The notes under the pieces are model-generated. The model was given only the letters and a program-made list of their open reading frames with translations, was not told the DNA's origin and did not search any database. A program made the position numbers and the translations under genes. A DNA stretch of 64,000 nt from Calliphora vicina (lineage: Eukaryota > Arthropoda > Insecta > Diptera > Calliphoridae): contig NC_088783.1 in assembly GCF_958450345.1 (NCBI RefSeq), positions 54,784,395 to 54,848,394 on the forward strand. The letters run 5' to 3'. The stretch's first letter is position 1. The number at the start of each line of letters is the position of its first letter. Of this stretch, positions 55,881 to 64,000 are shown piece after piece.

Positions 55881-57039
55881 TAACTCAATATACCCTTCTT
55901 TGGAACTTTTTTCGAAAAAGTTTCATAACTTTTGCAAATATAAACCGATTTCGACAAGTAATGTTTATTTCTATATATTCTATTGTATTTAAAACACTGT
56001 GTAAAAAATAGGTTTTCATAGAAAAAAATTAAAATAACTTTGTTAAATTTGAAAAACGACGAAAAAAATATGCAAAATGTGTGAGTTAGAGGTACTAAAG
56101 TACTACTTAAAACAGTTTTTTCAAAATAACTCAAAATTTTGAGGAAGTTTCAAAATCTTTGAAAACGGTTTTAGTATTCCCTCACCTAGGCCTACAACCA
56201 CTATTGGGTCGCTTTTCAAGTTCTGACAAAAAGTTTTATTTTGTAGCAGAGTGTTATCTTTAAGTTATATTTTAATACGACAATGAGTTTTTCAGTGCTT
56301 TTTTTAAATTATACTTAAATGGATTCCACTTCCGATGCGGTGAAATTATGGTTTATTTTGTCCATTTTTTACAAAATATACTTTCTTTTTCTGGAATAAA
56401 AAATCGAATATTATAAAGCTCTTGATTTCTCAAGGAGTTATAAAAACTAATTCATACAAAAATCGGATAAAGATCAAGAATTCTTTGGCAGGTTTCAAAG
56501 TAAAATGACATCTTCCAAACAACTTGTTCCCAAATCGATGAATCAACATTTTGAAAACTGACAATGAGGAAAATAGATGAAAAAATGCTTGTCGTATGTT
56601 ATTATACCAGATTGCAACTTTAGTTTGTTAAACTCAACATAGTAAAATTTAGTATTAACAATATAATTTAATTTTTTTTATGGTGACAAAATTGGGGATT
56701 TCAATTTTGAAATGGGGATTTTTTGGGGACATCGACTTTCAGATTGGGGACATAAGGTAAACTTTGTCTGGCAACACTGTACGCTATCTATAAGGATCCA
56801 GAATATATATACTTTATAGGGTCGGAAATGAAAAATGTAGAAATTACAAACGGAATGACAAACTTATATATACCCTTCTCACGAAGCTGAAGGGTATAAA
56901 AATAACACATTTTTATGTTAAAAACGATGTGAAATCTAAGACTAAATAAAATATGCGACATTCAAATAGAGTCAATCAGTCTTAAAATGATTAAAAATAA
57001 AAAATCATCATAAGAATTCGTTGTTTTCTTAATATTTTG

Positions 57040-57600
57040 TTGCATATCAATTATTTCTAATAACAGCATCAAATCTTTTGGGGATTGAATTTAACAAACT
57101 TTCGCATGTAGATCGGGAAATTGCATACCATATTTCCTGAATTTTCTGCCAAAGTTCTTCCTTGTTTTTCAATTTTTCAGGTCCGAGTTTATCTTTCACT
57201 ATTTTCCATAGGATTTAAGTCTGGTTATTGAGACGGCCATTCCATAACATGAATTTTGTTATATAAAAACCATTTTTTGGCAAGACCTGATGTGTGCTTT
57301 GGGTCATTATCTTGCTGGAAGAGCCATTTTAAGGGCATATTCCATTCTGCATGTGGCTTTATAACATTCTCCAAAATATTTACATACAAGTGCTTATCCA
57401 TATTTTCTTTAATCCAATAAATTGGACCAACGCAATACCAAGAAAAGCATCCCCATATAATAATATTTCCCCAACCATGTTTAAACGTTTTTGGTTTTTG
57501 CTATTTTTTGGACGTCTAACCCATGTCTTATCATCACTACCAATTAAATGAATGGTCGTTTCGTCCGTCCACAACACATTTTGCCACTTTTTTATATTTT
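57040..57600 (-). pseudogene. Tc1 transposase fragment
   Basis: A 65-codon frame at 57380-57577 reads LWTDETTIHLIGSDDKTWVR with WVRRPKN and YGDAFLGIALVQFIGL. TDE supplies the first catalytic Asp of a Tc1-like DDE domain. Continuing leftward through frameshifts gives DPKH-like sequence (PKAH, about 57300), MAVSITRLKSYGK in place of the PSQSPDLNPIE block, and a C-terminal KNKEELWQK-like stretch. The second and third catalytic sites are damaged. It belongs to a different Tc1 lineage from the copy at 50160. Confidence 0.75.
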
Positions 57601-57682
57601 CTGGCCCACACCAATCCTTATGATTGCTCCTGGTTTTAAATGAAATATTGGTAGTGATTCTATTGTAATGTCCGTCACTGTA

Positions 57683-58026
57683 TCTTTGGAGTCAGTCACG
57701 ATTTTTTAATAACTCTTTTTTTGTTTGACATATACATTTGTTGTTAGTCCAATAAAAGAAAAATAGAGAAAATCGGGATATATTTGTCCCGCTGTTATCA
57801 AAAACTTTATTTTTCAATTTTATCATTATATTTTCATGCGTTTTACTATACATACCCGGGTATGTATGTTGTTGACGAAAGGGTGCAACTTTGTAAATGG
57901 AATTTATCCTCCAGTTTTGGCTAGGATATCAAGAAATTTCAAGTCGATCGGATTATCCAATTCAGAGCTACAGCATTTTGAAAATACAAAACATACGCAG
58001 GTATGTTCCCGTTGACATAAAGGTTA
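57683..58026. other. Unannotated stretch with a 14-bp palindrome
   Basis: The perfect palindrome CATACCCGGGTATG lies near 57851-57864. No gene was recognised. Confidence 0.45.
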
Positions 58027-58235
58027 AATAGAGACATTTCTATAAAAAAATGTCTTATGAAGAGACGTTTCTATTAAAAAAAACAGAGTCAAGAAGAGCT
58101 TTTCTATAAAAACTGAGTCAAAAAGAGACTTTTTTCTAAAAAACTATATTAAATAGAGCAATTTCTAAAGAAAACTGCCTATGGGAAAAAGTTTTAAATA
58201 CTTTCCTATAGAAAGCTGTCTTCAATAGAGGCTAT
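58027..58235. repeat. ~31-bp array built on TTTTCTATAGAAAA
   Basis: Units of the form TAGAGACTTTTCTATAGAAA plus ACTGTCTTAAA, here with frequent substitutions (GAAGAGACGTTTCTATTAAA). Confidence 0.7.
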
Positions 58236-59625
58236 TACTTAAGATTTTCTCTCAAAAACATAATTAAATTTAAATTTATCAACCATCCCAACCCAATCCC
58301 TCCTCTAAAATTTCTAAACTCCCCAGCTCTGTTTTAAACTTTCAGTTCTTTTGTTTCTAATTTCTAAAAAACAAAAAGAAGCAAACTTTGCCGTTGAAAA
58401 TTTAATTATGCGCATCTTTTGAACAATTCAATTTGTCATAAACTCGATTTAAAAGCGACAAAGTCTTCTCCTCTTTTGCCATTTAAATTATTGTCTATTT
58501 ATGCACTAAATAATTCTATTGAACAATAAAAAAAAATAAAAACACACAAAAACAACTGACAAAACAAAAAATTAAAACAAGAATAAAAAATTAAAAATAA
58601 AAGGTATAAATTAGTTTATGATTTAATTTGTGTTTTATAGAATTTCTTTAATTGAATTATGTTATTATAGTATTATTGTTGTTGCTTTATGCAGCAATTT
58701 TCAATAATTATCAACAATTTCAAAATGATGGCACATTTGGTTGGTGACGTTTCACCTTTTAAACAAAATTAAATAAATAAACCCATAGAAATTAAAATGA
58801 AATAAAAATTTAAAAAAAAAATAATAAAAAACGTTGATAATTATTGGTCATTGCTGCTGAAGACGGTACGTACGGTGATGATGATTATGATGATGATGTA
58901 GATGATTTTATTTATTATTTAATTAAATTTATGTATGATCTCAATTTATATTTATTTCGCAACATTTATTTATTGAATTTTTTGTTTTTTTTTTATAGAA
59001 ATTCATCTTGTGTTTTTGTCGTGTGTAATTTTTCGATTTGAAATTGTAAATTGTAGATCATTTATCATGCAGCCAGCCAAGTTTTGTTTGGGATTTGTGT
59101 TTTTCTGTTCTAAGTTTTATTCCAATTTGTCTGCTTCAGTCAAATGGCCTGAAGATAGTTGTTGGCTCGATTAAGTCCCCGTCCAGGTGTCTGCCTTGTC
59201 CACTGCAACAGAAGTCAGTTGAAAAGTTTAATCATTCTTTTGTAAGCTTCTGTTTTTCAAGCTCAATTACATTTTAAGTCATAATTACTAGACTATTAAT
59301 CATTTAGTGCCATATTGTTTTTTTCATGTTAAATTTTTCTATTATTTGTTCTTTTGTTTTAGTTCGTTCGTTCTTTTTTTTCTTTTAGTTTGTGCCACAT
59401 TTGGGGTTGTTAACTTTAGTGTTGTTGTTGTTGCTGCTGCTGTTGCTAGAAACTTTAATTGATGTAATGATTGTTGTATTTTAACTGCTGCTGTTGTTCT
59501 TGTTGTTGATTTTTCATTTTGACATATTAGCCTTAGTTTGCAAATTTTTCTTGCACTACACACAAAGAAAATCAGGGTAGATATTAAATGCATTTGAGTG
59601 GATGTAATGGCGAAGTATGACACAA
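58236..59625. other. Host-like AT-rich stretch, no supported gene
   Basis: Contains GATGATGATTATGATGATGA near 58877 and (TTG/CTG)n runs at 59415-59510. The 93-codon minus frame at 59342-59623 is low complexity and not called. Confidence 0.4.
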
Positions 59626-59629
59626 TTCA

Positions 59630-60135
59630 AGCAGAGACTTTTCTATAGAAAACTGTCTTAAATAAAGACTATTATAAAGAAAACTTCTTAAACAGACTTT
59701 TCTCTAGAAAACTGTCTTAAATAGAGACCTTTTAATACAAAACTGTCTTAGATAGAGACTTTCCTTTAGAAAACTGTCTTAAATTGAGACTTCTCTTTAA
59801 AAAACTTTATAGACTTTTCTATTGAATACAGACTTCAAGGCAGTAGAGAGATAGAGACTTTTCTATAAAAAAAAACTGTCTTAAATAGAAACTTTTCTAA
59901 AGAAAACTGTCGTAAATAGAGACTTTACTAGAATACAGTCTTAGGTAGAGGATTTTCTATAGAAAAATAGAGATTTTTCTATAGAATACAGTAGAGACTT
60001 TCCTATTAAAAACTGTCTTAAGAAGAGACCTTTCTATAGATAACAGAAAACTGTCACAATAAGAGAAATTTCTCCAGAAAAGTGTCTCAAGAAAATGTAA
60101 AATGGAGACCTTTTTGCAGAAAATTGTCTATAAAA
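59630..60135. repeat. ~31-bp array built on TTTTCTATAGAAAA, main block
   Basis: About 16 units of TAGAGACTTTTCTATAGAAA followed by ACTGTCTTAAA, with length variation. The core TTTTCTATAGAAAA is a perfect palindrome. The array continues at 61497-61625 and 62783-62955 after two interruptions. Confidence 0.85.
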
Positions 60136-60149
60136 CAACATTTACATAA

Positions 60150-60339
60150 AAACAAATAATAGAGCTATATTCGGCTGTACCGAATCTTATATACCCTTCA
60201 CCAAATTATACTTTACAATGCAAAATTTAAATATTTTTTTCAAAACTGTTTTTGAAATTATTTTTTTTAAAAAATTAAAATTTTTTTTTTTTTTTCAAAT
60301 ACTTTTTATTGGTTAAAATTTGTTTTTAAATTGAGTAAA
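60150..60339 (-). mobile_element. DINE-like family 1, 3' fragment
   Basis: Starts AACAAATAATAGAGCTATAT and hairpin ATTCGGCTGTACCGAAT, then TATATACCCTTCACC and the T-rich spacer. It is cut off by the next copy at 60340. Confidence 0.75.
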
Positions 60340-61060
60340 AACAAGTAAGAGAGCTATATTCGGCTGTGCCGAATCTTATATACCCTTCACCAAATTATGT
60401 ATACTTTAAAATAAATTTTTTTAAATAATTTAGGTAAACAAAATTTAATTTTTTATTAATTGTTTTTTTATTTTTTTTAAAAAAAAATTTTTTTCCAAAT
60501 TTTTTTAAAAAAAATTTTTAAAATTTTTTTTTTTGGAAAAAAAATGTATGACAAAAAAAATTTTTTGATGAAAAAAAAAATTCGGGTTAAAAAATATTTT
60601 TTCCGATTTTGATCCATTGTAGGTCCAACTTAGTTATCTACACTGTTGCAATGGACTTTGAAATATCTATCTTTAGATATCCATATTGTCTATATTAATG
60701 ACTTAGTAATCCATATATAGATAAAAAATAGGTCAAAAATCGAGGTTGTCCCGGGTTTTTGCTCATATCTCCGTTATTTATGGACCGATTTTGCTGATTT
60801 TAAATAGCAAACTTCTCGAAAGCATGTCTGACAGAATTATTGAAGATTTGGATCCCGAAGATATCTGGGTTCTTCAGAAAATTGATTTCAACAGACTGAC
60901 AGATAGACAGACATACGGACATGGCTTAATCGACTCCGCTATCTATAATTATCCAGAATATATTTATATACTTTATAGGGTCGGAAACGAAAAATGTAGA
61001 AATTACAAACGGAATGACAAACTTATATATACCCTTCTAACGAAGGTAAAGGGTATAAAA
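60340..61060 (-). mobile_element. DINE-like element, family 1, complete
   Basis: Canonical 3' end (AACAAGTAAGAGAGCTATAT, hairpin ATTCGGCTGTGCCGAAT), the T-rich spacer, CATTGTAGGTCCAACTTA, and GACAGATAGACAGACATACG microsatellite. 5' end is ACGAAGGTAAAGGGTATAAA. The frame at 60746-61090 is element sequence, not a gene. Confidence 0.85.
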
Positions 61061-61495
61061 ATAATGTATGACCAAAAAATTGTTTGGTAAACAAGAATTC
61101 GGGTTAAAAAATATTTTTCCCGCTTTTGACCCATTATAACATTATATACATCGTTGCAATGGACTTTAAAATATCTATCATTAGATTTCCATATTGTCAT
61201 ATTAATGACTTAATAATCCAGATATAGTTAAAAAATAGGCCAAAAAATCAAGGATGTCCCGGCTTATACTCAGCCATTTATGGGCCGATTTTCTCGATTT
61301 TAAATAGCAACCGAGCCTGGAGAATTCCCGAGATATTGATGTATCAATCATGTTTGTAAGTTATTTGCAGGCTAAGAAAAGTTGATTTCAACATACAGAC
61401 GGACAAACGGATAGACAGGCATGGTTATATCGACTTCGCTATCTATAACGATCCAGAATATATATTCACCACTCATGGTGAAGGCAATAAAAAGA
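61061..61495 (-). mobile_element. DINE-like family 1, body fragment
   Basis: Directly follows the complete copy. CGGGTTAAAAAATATTTTTC to CATGGTGAAGGCAATAAAAA, with GGAGAATTCCCGAGATATTG variant block. It lacks the 3' hairpin end, so it was probably split from the fragment at 60150 by the insertion at 60340. Confidence 0.7.
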
Positions 61496-61496
61496 T

Positions 61497-61625
61497 GTCA
61501 ATAGAGAACTTTTAATAGAAAACTTAGTATAGGTACCTTTCTGGAGAAAACTGGCTTAAGTAGAGAGATTTCTTAAATAGAGACCTCTCTTAGATACTTA
61601 AATACAGACTTTTCTATAGAAAACT
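61497..61625. repeat. TTTTCTATAGAAAA array, continuation
   Basis: GAGAACTTTTAATAGAAAAC and TTTTCTATAGAAAACTG units between the DINE-like fragment and the next transposon remnant. Confidence 0.75.
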
Positions 61626-61639
61626 GTTGTATTTTTTAA

Positions 61640-62205
61640 TCGCGTTAGCTTTTAAAAAAAAATCTGATATTATCCTTCGTAAATCATTCATTTATAACTG
61701 TTATTTCGGTCAAAATGTTCAACGAAAAAAATCCAATATGGACGTCTCCAAAAAATAGCAAATGAGAAAATCAGTTGAAGTCGTAAGTTCCAGATCGCAA
61801 TGCGTCAAAGAACTTAGAAGCAAAACAACGAGCGAAAAAATTTATGTCAAATTTTTTAAGCAAATACAGCTGTTTTATAATGTATGATGAACTTATCACA
61901 ACTTCCTGGTCAAGATTTGTATGTGGCTGATGGACGATGGCTAATGTTCAAGAATAATAGAGTGTTTACAGAAACGACTTTTATCTTTCATATAACAGCA
62001 CCGATTGCTTTCATATTTCTGGCACGATTTGGCAACATGCCACTATGAAAAAAGACCATTGAGTGGTATTTAAACAATAATGTCAATCCACCCAACTGTC
62101 CAGAACTTCGGCCTGTGGAAAGGTATTGAAATCTTGTAAAATAGAATCAAAGAACACAGAAAGATATCTCAGGATATGAACTTCATCCCTAATTTTATTC
62201 AAATA
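61640..62205 (+). pseudogene. IS630/mariner-type transposase remnant
   Basis: A plus-strand decayed transposase: RKFQIAMRQRT near 61780, then LSQLPGQDLYVADGRW (about 61893-61945). The latter corresponds to the QLPGQEFFVADG region after the first catalytic Asp in a group of insect IS630-like transposases. Then IEWYLNNNVNPPNCPELRPVERY (described by position, about 62058-62125) gives the final catalytic region, with the usual IE...NPPN.P..RPIE.YW pattern. Stops and deletions throughout. Confidence 0.65.
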
Positions 62206-62209
62206 TTTC

Positions 62210-62780
62210 GGGTGTAGAGACCTCAACTGGGTGTCCAGAACGATTGTCATCTTCCGTACTTGTACGGCCAAAACGAAATTCATTAAACCACTTTTTTACC
62301 ATTGAAATTGATGGTGCAGAGTTTCAATACCCATGGTAGGCGTTCATATTGTTCAGGCTACGATAATTTTCGTCAAACAACCCGAATGTGAACAAAAGAG
62401 CGTAATAGAGCGTAAAAGTACACACATTTCATTCAGTTTCTTGATGTTGTTGTGGATATTTTATTCTTTATCCAAAAGAGCACACAAATTAAATGCCTCT
62501 TTTTGCCTACCAATGTTCAATACTATTTATCAAGTTTATCCTATATTTGAGTGATGTTTTTTTTCCTTAATGAGCAGACAATTCCCTTTTTATCCAATTT
62601 CTCCTCAAGTCACGACGTAATCTACTGTTAATGGCTGTCAAACACAAATTAAATGTCACAACTTGTTCAAATTTTGACAGGAGTCAACTAACAGATGCTT
62701 GTTCACAGAAACAGTGTTGCTCTTTTAGTTAAGAGCGGGGAAATTCAAAACGTCGCGGACTTATTGACCCATCCTTGAAG
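62210..62780 (-). pseudogene. mariner fragment: N-terminal domain and one terminal repeat
   Basis: On the minus strand at about 62215-62345: SAPSISMVKKWFNEFRFGRT, then STEDDNRSGHPVEVSTPE. These match the N-terminal domain of mariner transposases (VKKWF.EF..GRTS.EDD.RSGRP). The terminal repeat GTCGCGGACTTATTGACCC lies at 62752-62770. The catalytic half is not found. Confidence 0.75.
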
Positions 62781-62782
62781 TG

Positions 62783-62955
62783 ACCTCTCTTAAATACTAA
62801 ATTAAATACTGACTTATCTGTAGAAAACTGTTAAATGCTTCTATAGGAAAGTCTTTAATAGAGAATTTTTGATAGAAAATTGTGTTAATAGAAACTTTTC
62901 TATAAATAACTGACTTAAATAGAATCTTCTATAGAAAAATGTCTTACGAAAAGAC
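62783..62955. repeat. TTTTCTATAGAAAA array, last block
   Basis: Decayed units (GAAACTTTTCTATAAATAAC, ATCTTCTATAGAAAAATGTC) resume after the mariner fragment. Confidence 0.65.
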
Positions 62956-62964
62956 TTAACGAGC

Positions 62965-64000
62965 ACCAGTATGGCTTTCTATTCACCGTCTTGGCGAAAT
63001 TATAGTGCTGGCTATTGATATTGAGTGTGGCATGGAGTTCCTTTATCAAAACTAATTGCTTTTGGTGTCGTTAATAACTTCTCTCGATTTATATTGAGTT
63101 TTTTCAGTGATTGCACTATACGAGTTCAAAATAGATTCAGAGCTCAGTTCTTTCACTTCTATTCCTTATTTTTCTAAACGACCTTCTTCGTCAAACTTTC
63201 CAACCTATCCATTATTTTGCAGATGACAGCAACATTGCCATTCATATTCATTTAATTATAGAAAAACTTGAATGAGTGAGAATTTCAACTCTCGTAACTT
63301 AGTCTTTTATGTTGATATAAAAACGAACGACTGATCATGTCGCTTCATTTGTATTTATGGATATTGTAAATATTGTGGAATTAGACTCTTTTGATGTTTT
63401 GGGAATGAGAATACAATGTGATGGCTGCTGGTCTAAACATATTTGTCAAGTGACTACTGAAGAATTCAAGGGTCTCGGAAAAGGTGTAGGAATTACTTTA
63501 CTCCATCTCATCGCCTCACTATTTACACCACCTATATCCGACTTGAAATGGAATGCAACTCCAATGTATGGGCCGGTAGTTCATGTAATGCGCTTCTCGA
63601 CTGCGTATAGGAGAAGGAGGTTATTATTGCTGGCAGTAGGGTATCCAACTCTATTGATGCGCAGAAGCATCGACGCAATGTGGGCTGCGTTTCAATGTTT
63701 TATCAGTACTACAATCGAATGTGTTAAGATGAAATTAGGGATCTTGTTCCTGATAGCCGCAAATCATATCCCTTTGTGTTCGATTGGACGGTAGACCGCA
63801 CAAAGCACGACAGGGAAAATTCGTTTTTCCTATCACTTTCAATGTAGGAACGTTCAAATCGAATGTCCAACACTACTCCCTTTTTCTTCCCACCTATAAC
63901 CTATTTTCCTAATGCCAACACAATGTGTTGCATTAGTAGGGATCATCCCCTGAATGCTGGTCCAAGAACAAAAAAGTATTAGTGTAAAAAGACACTGGTG
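62965..64000 (+). pseudogene. LINE reverse transcriptase remnant, plus strand
   Basis: Degraded RT of a Jockey/CR1-type element, running to the window edge. In order: KLIAFGVVNNFSRFILSFFS followed by DCTIRVQ (about 63050-63130); the catalytic motif FADDSNIAI (FADD codons 63216-63227), its two Asp present; FDVLGMRIQCDGCWSKHICQ (about 63385-63450); LLHLIASLFTPPISDL-region sequence shifted relative to FTPSDL..IYTTYIR; HRRNVGCVSMFYQYYNRMC (about 63673-63725); and FDWTVDRTKHDRENSF (about 63780-63830). Several frameshifts and stops interrupt it. RT palm and thumb segments are partly deleted. Confidence 0.75.

Larger units (their letters stand above)
54926..56265 (-). repeat. Unclassified repeat R3, copy 3 (long)
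   Basis: Lies between CACTGTTCGAAAGTG on the left and GTAGCAGAGTG on the right, within the broken MITE. TTA on both sides may be a target duplication. Shared blocks with copy 1 include CTTTTTCGAAAAAAGTT, AAATTAAAATAACT and GGTCGCTTTTCAAGTTCTGA. It contains the small MITE at 55041 and a DINE family 2 fragment. Confidence 0.5.
54457..56779. mobile_element. hAT element, third insertion (different family)
   Basis: Ends CAGTGTAGCCAGA and, inverted, CAGTGTTGCCAGA, with exact 8-bp duplication TACGCTAT (54449-54456, 56780-56787). TTTGGGGATTT-type sub-terminal repeats are dense at both ends, as expected for hAT. It carries a GCCAGTTTTTGAC-type MITE, broken by R3 material, plus a 127-bp MITE and a DINE family 2 fragment. 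No transposase was recognised. Confidence 0.88.
53701..56902 (-). mobile_element. DINE-like family 1 copy with internal array and hAT
   Basis: Begins AACAAGTAAGAGTGCTATAT with hairpin ATTCGGCTATGCCGAAT, and ends CGAAGCTGAAGGGTATAAAA. Its usual T-rich spacer is replaced by a three-unit array (about 53830-54190). A long GACA run (ten or more units, 54370-54430) is followed by the hAT element. Confidence 0.8.
53558..57680 (-). mobile_element. Tc1-like transposon hosting a stack of insertions
   Basis: Flanked by TA (53556-53557, 57681-57682). Terminal repeats start CAGTGACGGACAATACAATA on the left and CAGTGACGGACATTACAATA inverted on the right, followed by GAATCACTA on both sides. A DINE-like copy (53701-56902) occupies most of it. 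Removing that leaves about 0.9 kb with a decayed transposase. Confidence 0.85.

Noticed and set aside
54224..61090. Repeated frames with DPEDIWGLQKIDFN-type peptides (28080, 29532, 54224, 60746)
   Set aside because: They lie within the body of DINE-like family 1 and end at its microsatellite. Conservation follows the element, with no sign of coding selection.
59630..62955. CRISPR-like appearance of ~31-bp repeats
   Set aside because: Units are contiguous, variable in length and lack unique spacers or cas genes. The context is a eukaryotic genome.

Overview
The window reads as a repeat-dominated, AT-rich intergenic or intronic stretch from a higher fly, probably a calyptrate such as a blowfly or house-fly relative. 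That assignment is an inference from the transposon mix: DINE-1-like elements with GTCY-type microsatellites, mauritiana-type mariners, hAT, Transib-like, pogo/Tigger, Tc1, Jockey/CR1-type LINEs and a Ty3/gypsy element with very long LTRs. No convincing host protein-coding exon, tRNA or rRNA gene was found. The only long intact reading frames belong to one LTR retrotransposon on the minus strand.

Layout. 1-9.4 kb: MITEs, a degraded LINE joined to a mariner, two more mariner remnants, short-period arrays built on a palindrome, and two DINE-like fragments. 9.4-14.2 kb: an array built on a second palindrome, then a ~4 kb foldback-like palindrome whose arms are ~175-bp tandem repeats. A hAT element sits in its right arm. 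14.2-26.1 kb: a complete Ty3/gypsy retrotransposon (15553-25977) with apparently identical 2427-bp LTRs, gag, pol, a PBS and a 4-bp target duplication, inserted into a decayed transposase gene. 26-44 kb: DINE-like elements of two sister families, a Tc1-type MITE, a solo LTR, a Tigger-like remnant, long-TIR foldback MITEs and a Transib-like element. 44-53.5 kb: nested insertions (DINE-like > Transib-like > hAT > MITE), a Tc1 element carrying a MITE, and a DINE-like copy split by a second Transib-like MITE. 53.5-57.7 kb: a second Tc1 element containing a DINE-like copy, which contains a hAT, which contains smaller repeats. 57.7-64 kb: an array built on a third palindrome, interrupted by DINE-like copies and mariner/IS630-type remnants, ending in a LINE reverse-transcriptase fragment.

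Several insertions can be ordered in time from their nesting, and many keep readable target-site duplications: 8 bp for three hATs, 5 bp for three Transib-like elements, TA for Tc1 and pogo types, and 4 bp for the LTR elements. The freshest event appears to be the gypsy insertion. Boundaries given to the base were read from terminal repeats and duplications; others are approximate.
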